A stretch of DNA of 64,000 nucleotides from positions 8,556,001 through 8,620,000 of the forward strand of contig NW_027480423.1 of assembly GCF_051401765.1 (NCBI RefSeq), in the 5' to 3' direction. A program made the position numbers and the translations under genes. This document shows, piece by piece, positions 1 to 12,565 of this stretch; the stretch's first letter is position 1; every line of letters starts with the position of its first letter. The notes under the pieces are model-generated. The model did not search any database. It was not told where the DNA came from and saw nothing but the letters and a program-made list of their open reading frames with translations. Source of the DNA: Calliopsis andreniformis (lineage: Eukaryota > Arthropoda > Insecta > Hymenoptera > Andrenidae).

Positions 1-2330
1 TCCATCGTATAAAAGGAATAATTGCAAACAGTGTGATAGTAGTGGTCATTTCTACGTTCCGGGTAACCTAGGTTTCACTCTAGGGCGTTGCTGCGCCAGA
101 TCGAATAGTTACGGCCTAAGAAGTCAACGCCAGAAGCATAAAATACGATAAAGATGCAACAGTTTTTCCATCGTATAAAACGAATAATTGCAATCAGTGT
201 GAAAGTTATGGTCATTTCTACTTTCCGAGCATCCTAGGCTTCACCCTAGGGCGTTGCTCCAACAGATTGAATAGTTAGGGTCTTAGAAGTCAACGCCCGA
301 AGCATAAAATACAAAATAAATAGAACGGTTTTACCACTGTATAGAACGAATAATTGCTACGAGTGTAAAACCTATGGTCATTTCTACGTTTCGGGCAACC
401 TAGGCTTCACTCCAGGGCGTTGCTCCACCAGATCGAATAGTTAGGTCCTTAGAAGTCAACGCCAGGAGCATAAAATACGATATAAATACAACAGCTTTTC
501 CATCGTATAAAAGGAATAATTGCAAACAGTGTGATAGTAGTGGTCATTTCTACGTTCCGGGTAACCTAGGTTTCACTCTAGGGCGTTGCTCCACCAGATC
601 GAATAGTTATGGCCTAAGAAGTCAACGCCAGAAGCATAAAATACGATAAAGATGCAACAGTTTTTCCATCCTATAAAACGAATAATTGCAATCAGTGTGA
701 AAGTTATGGGCATTTCTACATTCCGAGCAACCGAGGCTTCACTCTAGGGCGTTGCTCCACCTGATCGAATAGTTAGATCCTTAGAAATCAACGCCAGAAG
801 CATAAAATACGATATAAATACAACAGCTGTTCCATCGTATAAAAGGAATAATTGCAAACAGTGTGAAAGTAATGGTCATTTCTACGTTCCGGGCAGCCTA
901 GGCTTCACTCTAGGGCGTTGCTCCACCAGATCGAATAGTTACGGCCTAAGAAGTCAACGCCAGAAGCATAAAATACGATATAAATACAACAGCTTTTCCA
1001 TCGTATAAAAGGAATAATTGCAAACAGTGTGATAGTAGTGGTCATTTCTACGTTCCGGGTAACCTAGGTTTCACTCTAGGGCGTTGCTCCACCAGATCGA
1101 ATAGTTAGGTCCTTAGAAATCAACGCCAGAAGCATAAAATACGATAAAGATGCTACAGTTTTTCCATCGTATAAAACGAATAATTGCAATCAGTGTGAAA
1201 GTTATGGTCATTTCTACTTTCCGAGCATCCTAGGCTTCACCCTAGGGCGTTGCTCCAACAGATTGAATAGTTAGGGCCTTAGAAGTCAACGCCCGAAGCA
1301 TAAAATACAAAATAAATAGAACGGTTTTACCATTGTATAAAACGAATAATTGCTACGAGTGTAAAAGCTATGGTCATTTCTACGTTCCGGGCAACCTAGG
1401 CTTCACTCCAGGGCGTTGCTCCACCAGATCGAATAGTTAGGTCCTTAGAAGTCAACGCCAGAAGCATAAAATACGATATAAATACAACAGCTTTTCCATC
1501 GTATAAAAGGAATAATTGCAAACAGTGTGATAGTAGTGGTCATTTCTACGTTCCGGGTAACCTAGGTTTCACTCTAGGGCGTTGCTCCGCCAGATCGAAT
1601 AGTTGCGGCCTAAGAAGTCAACGCCAGAAGCATAAAATACGATAAAGATGCAACAGTTTTTCCATCGTATAAAACGAATAATTGCAATCAGTGTGAAAGT
1701 TATGGTCATTTCTACTTTCCGAGCATCCTAGGCTTCACCCTAGGGCGTTGCTCCAACAGATTGAATAGTTAGGGCCTTAGAAGTCAACGCCCGAAGCATA
1801 AAATACAAAATAAATAGAACGGTTTTACCATTGTATAAAACGAATAATTGCTACGAGTGTAAAACCTATGGTCATTTCTACGTTCCGGGCAACCTAGGCT
1901 TCACTCCAGGGCGTTGCTCCACCAGATCGAATAGTTAGGTCCTTAGAAGTCAACGCCAGGAGCATAAAATACGATATAAATACAACAGCTTTTCCATCGT
2001 ATAAAAGGAATAATTGCAAACAGTGGTGATAGTAGTGGTCATTTCTACGTTCCGGGTAACCTAGGTTTCACTCTAGGGCGTTGCTCCACCAAATCGAATA
2101 GTTACGGCCTAAGAAGTCAACGCCAGAAGCATAAAATACGATAAAGATGCAACAGTTTTTCCATCCTATAAAACGAATAATTGCAATCAGTGTGAAAGTT
2201 ATGGTCATTTCTACATTCCGAGCAACCGAGGCTTCACTCTAGGGCGTTGCTCCACCAGATCGAATAGTTAGGTCCTTAGAAATCAACGCCAGAAGCATAA
2301 AATACGATATAAATACAACAGCTGTTCCAT
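1..2330 (+). repeat. 3-mer HOR array, 498-bp period
   Basis: The landmark TCCATCGTATAAAAGGAATA followed by the GTGATAGTAGTGG subtype recurs at 1, 499, 997, 1,495 and 1,993, exactly 498 bp (3 x 166) apart. The three slots are A (CAAACAGTGTGATAG), B (CAATCAGTGTGAAAG with TTTCCGAGCATCC or ATTCCGAGCAACC) and C (CTACGAGTGTAAAA or CAAACAGTGTGAAAG). Slots B and C alternate between two variants, so the 3-mer is itself heterogeneous. The last copy has a one-base insertion (CAGTGGTGATAG near 2,025). Related subtypes recur at about 9.6-10.9 kb in a different register. Confidence 0.9.
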
Positions 2331-2389
2331 CGTATAAAAGGAATAATTGCAAACAGTGTCAAGGTAATGGTCATTTCTACGTTCCGGGC

Positions 2390-2982
2390 AACCTAGGCTT
2401 CACTCTACGGCGTTGTTCCACCAGATCGAATAGTTAGGGCCTAAGAAGTCAACACCAGAAGAATAAAATCCAATAAAAATACAACAGACTTTCCATCCTA
2501 TAAGAGGAATAATTGCAACCCGTGTGAAAGTGATGGTCATTTCTACGTTCCAGGCAACCTAGGTTTCACTCTAGGGCGTTGTTCCACAAGATCGAATAGT
2601 TAGTGCCTAAGTAGACAACGCCAGAAGCATAAAATACAATATAAATAGAACAGTTTTTCCATTGTATAAAGCGAATAATTGCTACCAGTGTGAAAGTTAT
2701 GGTCATTTCTACGTTCCGCGCAACCTGGGCTTTACTCTAGGGCGCTGTTCCACCAGATGGAATAGTTAGGGCCTAAGAAGTCAACGCCAGAAGCATAAAA
2801 TACGATATAAATACAACAGCTGTTCCATCGTATAAAACAAGTAATTGCAACCAGTGTGAAAGTTATGGTCATTTCAACGTTCCGGGCTACCTAGGCTTCA
2901 CCCTAGGCCGTTGTTCCACCAGATCGAATAGTTAGGGCCTAAGAAGTGAACGCCAGAAGCATAAAATACGATATAAATACAA
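2390..2982 (+). repeat. Cassette I, copy 1 (4 monomers)
   Basis: A recognisable run of subtype monomers: CACTCTACGGCGTTG with CAACACCAGAAGAATAAAAT; AAGAGGAATAATTGCAACCC with AGTGCCTAAGTAG; TATAAAGCGAATAATTGCTA with GCGCTGTTCCACCAGATGG; and AAAACAAGTAATTGC with CCTAGGCCGTTG. The CACTCTACGG tag at 2,401 recurs at 5,388, 11,033, 12,860 and 20,629. The offset to the 11,033 copy is exactly 52 x 166 bp. The shared substitutions show copying of the block as a unit. Confidence 0.88.
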
Positions 2983-3104
2983 CAGCTTTTCCATCGTATA
3001 AAAAGAATAATTGCAAACAGTGTGAAAGTAATGGTCATTTCTACGTTCCGGGCAACCTAGGCTTCACTCTAGGGCGTTGCTCGACCAGATCGAATAGTTA
3101 GGGC

Positions 3105-3600
3105 CTTAGAAGTCAACGCCCGAAGCTTAAAATACAAAATAAATAAAACAGTTTTTCCATCGTATAAAACGAAAAATTGCTACCAGTGTGAAAGTTATGG
3201 TTATTTCTACGTTCCGCGCAATCTGGGCTTTACCCTAGGGCGTTGTTCCACCAGATGGAATAGTTAGGGCCTAAGAAGTCAACGCCAGAAGCATAAAGAA
3301 CGATATAAATACAACAGCTTTTCCATCGTATAAAACGAATAATTGCAACCAGTGTGGAAGTTATGGTCATTTCTACGTTTTGGGCAACCTAGGCTTCACT
3401 CTAGGGCGGTGCTCCCCCAAATCGAATAGCTAGGGCCTTAGAAGTGAACGCCAGAAGCATAAAATAAAATAAAGATGCAAAAGTTTTTCCATCGTATAAC
3501 AGGAATAACTGCAAACAGTATGAAAGTACTGGACATTTCTACGTTCCGGGTAACCTAGGTTTCACTCTAGGGCGTTGCTCCACCAGATCGAATAACTAGC
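3105..3600 (+). repeat. Cassette II, copy 1 (3 monomers)
   Basis: Tagged by CGAAGCTTAAAATACAAAAT (AGCTT at 3,124), then AAACGAAAAATTGCTACC with GCGCAATCTGGGC, then CATAAAGAACGATATAAATA with GTGTGGAAG and GGGCGGTGCTCC. The same ordered run occurs at about 12,070, 19,507 and 21,833. Confidence 0.86.
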
Positions 3601-3679
3601 GACTTAGAATTCAACGCCATAAGAATAAAATACAATATACGTACCACAGTTTTTCCATCGTATAAAATGAAAAATTGCA

Positions 3680-4290
3680 ACCAGTGTGAAAGTTATGGTC
3701 ATTTCTGCATTCCGAGCAACCCAGGCTTCACTCTAGGGCGTTGCTCCACCTGATCGAATAGTTAGGGCCTTAGAAGTCAACGCCCGAAGCATTAAATACA
3801 AAATAAATATAACAGTTTTTCCATCGTATAAAACGAATAATAGAAACCAGTGTGAAAGTTATGGTCATTTCTACGTTCCGGGCAACCGAGGCTTCACTCT
3901 GGGGCATTGCTCGACCAGATCGAATAGCTAGGGCCTTAGAAGTCAACGCCCGAAGCATAAAATACTAAATAAATAGAACAGTTTTTCCATCGTATAAAAC
4001 GAATAATTGCTACCATTGTGAAAGTTATGGTCATTGCTACGTTCCGCGCAACCTACCCTTCACCCTAGGGCATTGCTCCACCAGATCGAAATGTTAGGGC
4101 CTAAGAAGTCAACGCCAGAAGCATAAAATACGATATAAATACAACAGCTGTTCCATCGTATAGCAGGAATAATTTGCAACCAGTGTGATAGTAGTGGTCA
4201 TTTCTACGTTCCGGGCAACCCAGGTTTCACTCCAGGGCGTTGCTCCACCAGATCGAATAGTTACGGCCTAAGAAGTCAACGCCAGAAGAA
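3680..4290 (+). repeat. Duplicated block, partner of 8,824-9,600
   Basis: TGAAAAATTGCAACC with TTCTGCATTCCGAGCAACCC, then GAAGCATTAAATAC with GAATAATAGAAACC, then GGGGCATTGCTCGACC. The run recurs at offset 5,144 bp (31 x 166 - 2). From ATGTTAGGG (4,091 versus 9,401) the offset becomes 5,310, so the downstream partner holds one extra monomer. Confidence 0.82.
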
Positions 4291-4640
4291 TAAAATGCAA
4301 TATAAGTACAACAGTTTACCATCGTATAAAATGAATAATTGCAAACATTGTGAAAGTAATGGTCATTTCTACGTGCCGGGCAACCTAGGCGTCACTCTAG
4401 GGCGTTGCTCCACCACATCGAATAGCTACGGCCTTAGAAGTCAACGCCTGAAGCAAAAAATGCAATAAAAATGCAACAGTTTTTTCATCGTATAACAGGA
4501 ATAATTGCAACAAGCGTGAAGGTAATGATCATTTCTACGTTCCGGGCAACCTAGGCTTCACTCTAGGGCGTTGTTCCACCAGATCGAATAGTTAGGGCCT
4601 AAGAAGTGAACGCCAGAAGCATAAAATACAATATAAATAT

Positions 4641-5384
4641 AACTGATTTTCCATCGTTTATATCGAATAATAGGAACCAGTGTAAAAGTTATGGTCATTT
4701 CTACGTTCCGGGCAACCTGAGCTTCACTCTAGGGCGTTGCTCCACCACATCAAACAGTTAGGGCCTTAGAAGTCAACGCCCGAAGCATAAAATACAAAAT
4801 AAATAGAACAGTTTTTCCATCGTATAAAACGAATAATTGCAACCAGTATGAAAGTTAACGTCATTTCTACTTCCCGGGCAACATAGGCTTCACCCTAGGG
4901 CGTTGTTCCACCAGATCGAATAGTTAGGGCCTAAGAAGTCAACGCCAGAAGAATAAGATGCAATATAAGTACAACAGTTTACCATCGTATAAAATGAATA
5001 ATTGCAAACATTTTGAAAGTAATGGTCATTTCTACGTTCCGGGCACCCTGGGCATCACTCTTGGGCGTTGTTCCACCAAATGGAACAGTTAGGGCCTAAG
5101 AAGTCAACGCCAGAAGCATAAAATACAATAAAGATGCAACAGTTGTTCCATCGCATAACAGGAATAACTGCAAACAGTGTGAAGGTACAGGTCATTTCTA
5201 CGTTCCTGGCAACCTAGGTTTCACTCTAGGGCGTTGCTCCACCAAATCGAACAGCTAGGGCCTTAGAAGTCAACGCCAGAAGCATAAAATACAATAAAGA
5301 TGCAAAAGTTTTTCCATCGTATAACAGGAATAACTACAAACAGTATGAAAGCACTTGTCATTTCTACGTACCGGGTAACCTAGG
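4641..5384 (+). repeat. 8-mer-offset duplication, copy 1
   Basis: Begins at AACTGATTTTCCATCGTTTA and runs through the subtypes AAGTTAACGTCATTTC, AATAAGATGCAATAT, GGGCACCCTGGGCATC and GAAAGCACTTGTCATTTC. It matches 5,968-6,711 at offset 1,327 bp (8 x 166 - 1). The tail of the first 8-mer period is occupied by cassette I, so only about 744 bp is directly duplicated. Confidence 0.87.
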
Positions 5385-5967
5385 CTTCACTCTACGGCGT
5401 TGTTCCACCAGATCGAATAGTTAGGGCCTAAGAAGTCAACACCAGAAGAATAAAATCCAATAAAAATACAACAGACTTTCCATCCTATAAGAGGAATAAT
5501 TGCAACCCGTGTGAAAGTGATGGTCATTTCTACGTTCCAGGCAACCTAGGTTTCACTCTAGGGCGTTGTTCCACAAGATCGAATAGTTAGTGCCTAAGTA
5601 GACAACGCCAGAAGCATAAAATACAATATAAATAGAACAGTTTTTCCATTGTATAAAGCGAATAATTGCTACCAGTGTGAAAGTTATGGTCATTTCTACG
5701 TTCCGCGCAACCTGGGCTTTACTCTAGGGCGCTGTTCCACCAGATGGAATAGTTAGGGCCTAAGAAGTCAACGCCAGAAGCATAAAATACGATATAAATA
5801 CAACAGCTGTTCCATCGTATAAAACAAGTAATTGCAACCAGTGTGAAAGTTATGGTCATTTCAACGTTCCGGGCTACCTAGGCTTCACCCTAGGCCGTTG
5901 TTCCACCAGATCGAATAGTTAGGGCCTAAGAAGTGAACGCCAGAAGCATAAAATACGATATAAATAC
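5375..5967 (+). repeat. Cassette I, copy 2
   Basis: Nearly identical to 2,390-2,982 at an offset of 2,987 bp (18 monomers minus 1). It sits between two copies of a different duplicated block (4,641-5,384 and 5,968-6,711), so its left edge coincides with a block switch near CCGGGTAACCTAGG at about 5,375 and its right edge with CAACTGATTTTCC at 5,968. Confidence 0.87.
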
Positions 5968-6711
5968 AACTGATTTTCCATCGTTTATATCGAATAATAG
6001 GAACCAGTGTAAAAGTTATGGTCATTTCTACGTTCCGGGCAACCTGAGCTTCACTCTAGGGCGTTGCTCCACCACATCAAACAGTTAGGGCCTTAGAAGT
6101 CAACGCCCGAAGCATAAAATACAAAATAAATAGAACAGTTTTTCCATCGTATAAAACGAATAATTGCAACCAGTATGAAAGTTAACGTCATTTCTACTTC
6201 CCGGGCAACATAGGCTTCACCCTAGGGCGTTGTTCCACCAGATCGAATAGTTAGGGCCTAAGAAGTCAACGCCAGAAGAATAAGATGCAATATAAGTACA
6301 ACAGTTTACCATCGTATAAAATGAATAATTGCAAACATTTTGAAAGTAATGGTCATTTCTACGTTCCGGGCACCCTGGGCATCACTCTTGGGCGTTGTTC
6401 CACCAAATGGAACAGTTAGGGCCTAAGAAGTCAACGCCAGAAGCATAAAATACAATAAAGATGCAACAGTTGTTCCATCGCATAACAGGAATAACTGCAA
6501 ACAGTGTGAAGGTACAGGTCATTTCTACGTTCCTGGCAACCTAGGTTTCACTCTAGGGCGTTGCTCCACCAAATCGAACAGCTAGGGCCTTAGAAGTCAA
6601 CGCCAGAAGCATAAAATACAATAAAGATGCAAAAGTTTTTCCATCGTATAACAGGAATAACTACAAACAGTATGAAAGCACTTGTCATTTCTACGTACCG
6701 GGTAACCTAGG
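5968..6711 (+). repeat. 8-mer-offset duplication, copy 2
   Basis: Nearly identical to 4,641-5,384. A further related stretch (GTTGTTCCATCG through GAAAGCACTTGTC) lies at about 17,340-17,600. The homology ends about where copy 1 turns into cassette I. Confidence 0.87.
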
Positions 6712-8334
6712 TTTCACCCTAGGGCGTTGTTCCACCAGATCGAATAGTTAGGGCCTAAGAAGTGAACGCCAGAAGCATAAAATACAATATAAATACAACA
6801 GCTTTTCCATTGTATAACAGGAATAATTGCAACCAGTGTGAAAGTGATGGTCATTTCTACGATCCGGGTAACCCAGGTTTCACTCTAGGGCATTACTCCA
6901 CCACATCGAATAGCTACGGCCGTAGAAGTCAACGACTGAAGCATAAAATGCAATAAAAGTACAACAGTTTTTTCATCTTATAACAGGATCAATTGCAGCA
7001 AGCGTGAAGGTAATGGTCATTTCTACGTTCCGGGCACCCTAGGCATCACTCTTGGGCGTTGTTCCACCAGATGGAATAGTTAGGGCCTAAGAAGTCAACG
7101 CCAGAAGCATAAAATACGATATAAATGCAACAGCTTTTCCTTCGTAGAAAACGAATAATGGCAACCAGTGTGAAAGTTATGGTCATTTCCACGTTCCGAG
7201 CAACTTAGGCTTCACTCTAGGGACTTGCTCCACCAGATCGAATGGTTAGTGCCTTAGATGTCAACGCCACATGCATAAAATACAATAATGGTGCAACAGT
7301 TTTTCCATCGTATAACAGGAATAATTGCAACCAGTGTGAAGGTAACGGTATGTTCTACGTTCCGGGCAACCTAGGCTTCACTCTGGGGCGTTGCTCCACC
7401 AGATCGAATAGTTAGGGCCTTAGAAGTCAACGCCCGAAGCATAAAATGCAAAATAAATAGAACAGTTGTTCCATTGTATAAAACGAATAACTGCAACCAG
7501 TGTGAAAGTACTGGTCATTTCTATGTTCCGGGCAACCTAGGCTTCACACTAGGGCATTGCTCCACCAGATTGAATAGTTAGGGCCTTAGAAGTCAACGCC
7601 CGAAGCATAAAACGCAATAAAGGTGCAACAGTTTTTCCATCGTGTAACAGGAATAATTGCAAACAGTGTGAAAGTAATGGTCATTTCTACGTTCCGGGTA
7701 ACCTAGGCGTCACTCTAGGGCGTTACTCCACCAGATCGAATAGTTAGGGCCTTAGAAATCAACGCCAGAAGCATAAAATACAGTAAAGATGCAACAGTTT
7801 TTCCATTGTTTAACAGGAATAACTGCAACCAGTGTGAATGTACTGGTCATTTCTACGTTCCGGGCAACCTAGGCGTCACTCTAGGGCGTTGCTCCACCAC
7901 ATCTAATAGCTACGGCCTTAGAAGTCAACGCCAGAGGCGTAAAATACAATACAAATACAACAGCTTTTCCATCGTACAAAATGAATAATAGCAAACAGTG
8001 TGAAAGTAATTGTCATTTCTACGTTCCGGGCAACCGAGGCTTCACTCTAGGTCGTTGCTCCACCAGATCAAATAGCTAGCGACTTAGAATAAAACGCCAG
8101 AAGCATAGAATACAATAAAAATACAACAGTTTTTCCATCGTATAACAGGAATAATTGCAACCAGTGTGAGTGTAATGGTCATTTCTGCGTTCCGGGCAAC
8201 CTAGGTTTCACTCTAGGGCGTTGCTCCACCAGGTCGAATAGTTAGGGCCTAAGAAGTCAACGCCAGAAGCATAAAATACAATATAAATACAACAGCTTTT
8301 ACATCGTATAAAACGAGTAATTGCAACCAGTGTG

Positions 8335-8775
8335 GAAGTTATTGTCATTTCTACGTTCCGGGCAACCGAGGCTTCACTCTGGGGCATTGCTCGACCAGAT
8401 CGAATAGCTAGGGCCTTAGAAGTCAACGCCCGAAGCATAAAATACAAAATAAATAGAACAGTTTTTCCATCGTATAAAACGAATAATTGCTACCATTGTG
8501 AAAGTTATGGTCATTGCTACGTTCCGCGCAACCTACCCTTCACCCTAGGGCGTTGCTCCACCAGATCGAATAGTTACGGCCTTAGAAGTCAGCGCCAGAA
8601 GCATAAAATACATTAAAGATGCAACAGTTTTTCCATCGTTTAACAGGAATAACTGCAACCAGTGTGAATGCACTGGTCATTTCTACGTTCCGGATAACCT
8701 AGGTTTCACTGTCGGGCGTTGCTCCACCAGATCGAAATGTTAGGGCCTAAGAAGTCAACGCCCGAAGCATAAAAT
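8335..8775 (+). repeat. 4-mer-offset duplication, copy 1
   Basis: GGGCAACCGAGGCTTCACTC with GGGGCATTGCTCGACC, then TTGCTACCATTGTG with GCGCAACCTACCC, then GTGTGAATGCACTGG with CACTGTCGGGCG. It matches 8,999-9,439 at exactly 664 bp (4 x 166). Confidence 0.88.
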
Positions 8776-8998
8776 ACGATATAAATACAACAGCATTTCC
8801 ATCGTATAAAATGAAAAATTACAACCAGTGTGAAAGTTATGGTCATTTCTGCATTCCGAGCAACCCAGGCTTCACTCTAGGGCGTTGCTCCACCTGATCG
8901 AATAGTTAGGGCCTTAGAAGTCAACGCCCGAAGCATTAAATACAAAATAAATATAACAGTTTTTCCATCGTATAAAACGAATAATAGAAACCAGTGTG

Positions 8999-9439
8999 AA
9001 AGTTATGGTCATTTCTACGTTCCGGGCAACCGAGGCTTCACTCTGGGGCATTGCTCGACCAGATCGAATAGCTAGGGCCTTAGAAGTCAACGCCCGAAGC
9101 ATAAAATACAAAATAAATAGAACAGTTTTTCCATCGTATAAAACGAATAATTGCTACCATTGTGAAAGTTATGGTCATTGCTACGTTCCGCGCAACCTAC
9201 CCTTCACCCTAGGGCGTTGCTCCACCAGATCGAATAGTTACGGCCTTAGAAGTCAGCGCCAGAAGCATAAAATACATTAAAGATGCAACAGTTTTTCCAT
9301 CGTTTAACAGGAATAACTGCAAACAGTGTGAATGCACTGGTCATTTCTACGTTCCGGATAACCTAGGTTTCACTGTCGGGCGTTGCTCCACCAGATCGAA
9401 ATGTTAGGGCCTAAGAAGTCAACGCCAGAAGCATAAAAT
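8999..9439 (+). repeat. 4-mer-offset duplication, copy 2
   Basis: Second copy of the 664-bp-offset pair, differing by isolated substitutions (for example GCAAACAG versus GCAACCAG near 9,320). It lies inside the larger block shared with 3,680-4,290. Confidence 0.87.
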
Positions 9440-9800
9440 ACGATATAAATACAACAGCTGTTCCATCGTATAGCAGGAATAATTTGCAACCAGTGTGATA
9501 GTAGTGGTCATTTCTACGTTCCGGGCAACCCAGGTTTCACTCCAGGGCGTTGCTCCACCAGATCGAATAGTTACGGCCTAAGAAGTCAACGCCAGAAGCA
9601 TAAAATACGATAAAGATGCTACAGTTTTTCCATCGTATAAAACGAATAATTGCAATCAGTGTGAAAGTTATGGTCATTTCTACTTTCCGAGCATACTAGG
9701 CTTCACCCTAGGGCGTTGCTCCAACAGATTGAATAGTTAGGGCCTTAGAAGTCAACGCCCGAAGCATAAAATACAAAATAAATAGAACGGTTTTACCATT
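9430..9800 (+). repeat. 5-mer-offset duplication, copy 1
   Basis: GCTGTTCCATCGTATAGCAG followed by AATAATTTGCAACC and the GATGCTACAG subtype. It matches 10,261-10,631 at offset 831 bp (5 x 166 + 1). Confidence 0.82.
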
Positions 9801-10022
9801 GTATAAAACGAATAATTGCAATCAGTGTGAAAGTTATGGTCATTTCTACATTCCGAGCAACCGAGGCTTCACTCTAGGGCGTTGCTCCACCAGATCGAAT
9901 AGTTAGGTCCTTAGAAATCAACGCCAGAAGCATAAAATACGATATAAATACAACAGCTGTTCCATCGTATAAAAGGAATAATTGCAAACAGTGTGAAAGT
10001 AATGGTCATTTCTACGTTCCGG

Positions 10023-10051
10023 GCAACCTAGGCTTCACTCTAGGGCGTTGC
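10023..10051. other. Example of the conserved intramonomer dyad (hairpin-capable)
   Basis: Here GCAACCTAGG is followed, after a 6-base spacer, by TCTAGGGCGTTGC. GCAAC pairs with GTTGC and CTAG with CTAG, leaving about 3 unpaired bases on the right arm. The arrangement recurs in most monomers of both arms, for example 30,774-30,803 in inverse. Variants with CACCCTAGGG extend the inner stem to the full CCTAGG. Whether it extrudes in vivo or binds a protein is unknown. Confidence 0.7.
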
Positions 10052-10071
10052 TCCACCAGATCGAATAGTTA

Positions 10072-10241
10072 CGGCCTAAGAAGTCAACGCCAGAAGCATA
10101 AAATACGATATAAATACAACAGCTTTTCCATCGTATAAAAGGAATAATTGCAAACAGTGTGATAGTAGTGGTCATTTCTACGTTCCGGGTAACCTACGTT
10201 TCACTCTAGGGCGTTGCTCCACCAGATCGAATAGTTAGGTC
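10072..10241 (+). repeat. Example monomer (approximate bounds)
   Basis: A typical left-arm monomer, given to show internal layout. About 20 bp after the phase landmark comes an A/T-rich block of about 50 bp (AAAATACGATATAAATACAACAG to GTATAAAAGGAATAATT-type sequence). It is followed by a moderately G+C-rich half holding the TTCCGGG and CCTAGG-type motifs, TAGGGCGTTGCTCC and the GATCGAATAG end. Hand count of a consensus gives 68 G/C in 166 bp (41%), with about 10 G/C in the 50-bp A/T-rich block. The unit length fits one nucleosome plus a short linker, as in many plant and animal satellites; actual nucleosome phasing is inference. Confidence 0.7.
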
Positions 10242-10260
10242 CTTAGAAATCAACGCCAGA

Positions 10261-10631
10261 AGCATAAAATACGATATAAATACAACAGCTGTTCCATCGT
10301 ATAGCAGGAATAATTTGCAACCAGTGAGATAGTAGTGGTCATTTCTACGTTCCGGGCAACCCAGGTTTCACTCCAGGGCGTTGCTCCACCTGATCGAATA
10401 GTTACGGCCTAAGAAGTCAACGCCAGAAGCATAAAATACGATAAAGATGCTACAGTTTTTCCATCGTATAAAACGAATAATTGCAATCAGTGTGAAAGTT
10501 ATGGTCATTTCTACTTTCCGAGCATCCTAGGCTTCACCCTAGGGCGTTGCTCCAACAGATTGAATAGTTAGGGCCTTAGAAGTCAACGCCCGAAGCATAA
10601 AATACAAAATAAATAGAACGGTTTTACCATT
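10261..10631 (+). repeat. 5-mer-offset duplication, copy 2
   Basis: Matches 9,430-9,800 with few changes (for example AGTGAGATAG in place of AGTGTGATAG). It diverges at about 10,631, where the next monomer is CTACGAG rather than CAATCAG type. Confidence 0.82.
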
Positions 10632-11021
10632 GTATAAAACGAATAATTGCTACGAGTGTAAAAGCTATGGTCACTTCTACGTTCCGGGCAACCTAGGCTT
10701 CACTCCAGGGCGTTGCTCCACCAGATCGAATAGTTAGGTCCTTAGAAGTCAACGCCAGAAGCATAAAATACGATATAAATACAACAGCTTTTCCATCGTA
10801 TAAAAGGAATAATTGCAAACAGTGTGATAGTAGTGGTCATTTCTACGTTCCGGGTAACCTAGGTTTCACTCTAGGGCGTTGCTCCACCAGATCGAATAGT
10901 TACGGCCTAAGAAGTCAACGCCAGAAGCATAAAATACGATATAAATACAACAGCTGTTCCATCGTATAAAAGGAATAATTGCAAACAGTGTGAAGGTAAT
11001 GGTCATTTCTACGTTCCGGGC

Positions 11022-11605
11022 AACCTAGGCTTCACTCTACGGCGTTGTTCCACCAGATCGAATAGTTAGGGCCTAAGAAGTCAACACCAGAAGAATAAAA
11101 TACAATAAATATACAACAGACTTTCCATCCTATAAGAGGAATAATTGCAACCCGTGTGAAAGTGATGGCCATTTCTACGTTCCAGGCAACCTAGGCTTCA
11201 CTCTAGGGCGTTGTTCCACAAGATCGAATAGTTAGTGCCTAAGTAGCCAACGCCAGAAGCATAAAATACAATATAAATAGAACAGTTTTTCCATTGTATA
11301 AAGCGAATAATTGCTACCAGTGTGAAAGTTATGGTCATTTCTACATTCCGCGCAACCTGGGCTTTACTCTAGGGCGCTGTTCCACCAGATGGAATAGTTA
11401 GGGCCTAAGAAGTCAACGCCAGAAGCATAAAATACGATATAAATACAACAGCTGTTCCATCGTATAAAACAAGTAATTGCAACCAGTGTGAAAGTTATGG
11501 TCATTTCAACGTTCCGGGCTACCTAGGCTTCACCCTAGGCCGTTGTTCCACCAGATCGAATAGTTAGGGCCTAAGAAGTGAACGCCAGAAGCATAAAATG
11601 CAATA
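11022..11605 (+). repeat. Cassette I, copy 3
   Basis: Same four-monomer order as copy 1, with the CACTCTACGG tag at 11,033. It has small private changes, for example GATGGCC in the second monomer and TACATTCCGCGC in the third. It is preceded by the A-type subtype of the 3-mer family and followed by the AGCAGGAATAATTTGCAACC subtype, as in copies 4 and 5. Confidence 0.85.
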
Positions 11606-12069
11606 AAAATACAACAGTTTTTCCATCGTATAGCAGGAATAATTTGCAACCAGTGTGATAGTAGTGGTCATTTCTGCGTTCCGGGCAACCCAGGTTTCAC
11701 TCCAGGGCGTTGCTCCACCAGATCGAATAGTTACGGCCTAAGAAGTCAACGCCAGAAGCATAAAATACGATAAAGATGCAACAGTTTTTCCATCGTATAA
11801 AACGAATAGTTGCAATCAGTGTGAAAGTTATGGTCATTTCTACATTCCGAGCAACCTAGGCTTCACTCTAGGGCGCTACTCCACCAGATCGAATAGTTAG
11901 GTCCCTAGAAGTCAACGCCCGAAGCATAAAATACGATATAAATACAACAGCTTTTCCATCGTATAAAAGGAATAATTGCAAACAGTGTGAAAGTAATGGT
12001 CATTTCTACGTTCCGGGCAACCTAGGCTTCACTCTAGGGCGTTGCTCCACCAGATCGAATAGTTAGGGC

Positions 12070-12565
12070 CTTAGAAGTCAACGCCCGAAGCTTAAAATAC
12101 AAAATAAATAAAACAGTTCTTCCATCGTATAAAACGAAAAATTGCTACCAGTGTGAAAGTTATGGTCATTTCTACGTTCCGCGCAATCTGGGCTTTACCC
12201 TAGGGCGTTGTTCCACCAGATGGAATAGTTAGGGCCTAAGAAGTCAACGCCAGAAGCATAAAGAACGATATAAATACAACAGCTTTTCCATCGTATAAAA
12301 CGAATAATTGCAACCAGTGTGGAAGTTATGGTCATTTCTACGTTCTGGGCAACCTAGGCTTCACTCTAGGGCGGTGCTCCGCCAAATCGAATAGCTAGGG
12401 CCTTAGAAGTCAACGCCAGAAGCATAAAATACAATAAAGATGCAAAAGTTTTTCCATCGTATAAAAGGAATAACTGCAAACAGTATGAAAGTACTGGACA
12501 TTTCTACGTTCCGGGTAACCTAGGTTTCACTGTAGGGCGTTGCTCCACCAGATCGAATAGTTACG
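12070..12565 (+). repeat. Cassette II, copy 2
   Basis: AGCTTAAAATAC tag at 12,089, 8,965 bp (54 x 166 + 1) after copy 1. It has the same downstream monomers, with TCCGCCAAATCG in place of copy 1's TCCCCCAAATCG. Confidence 0.85.
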
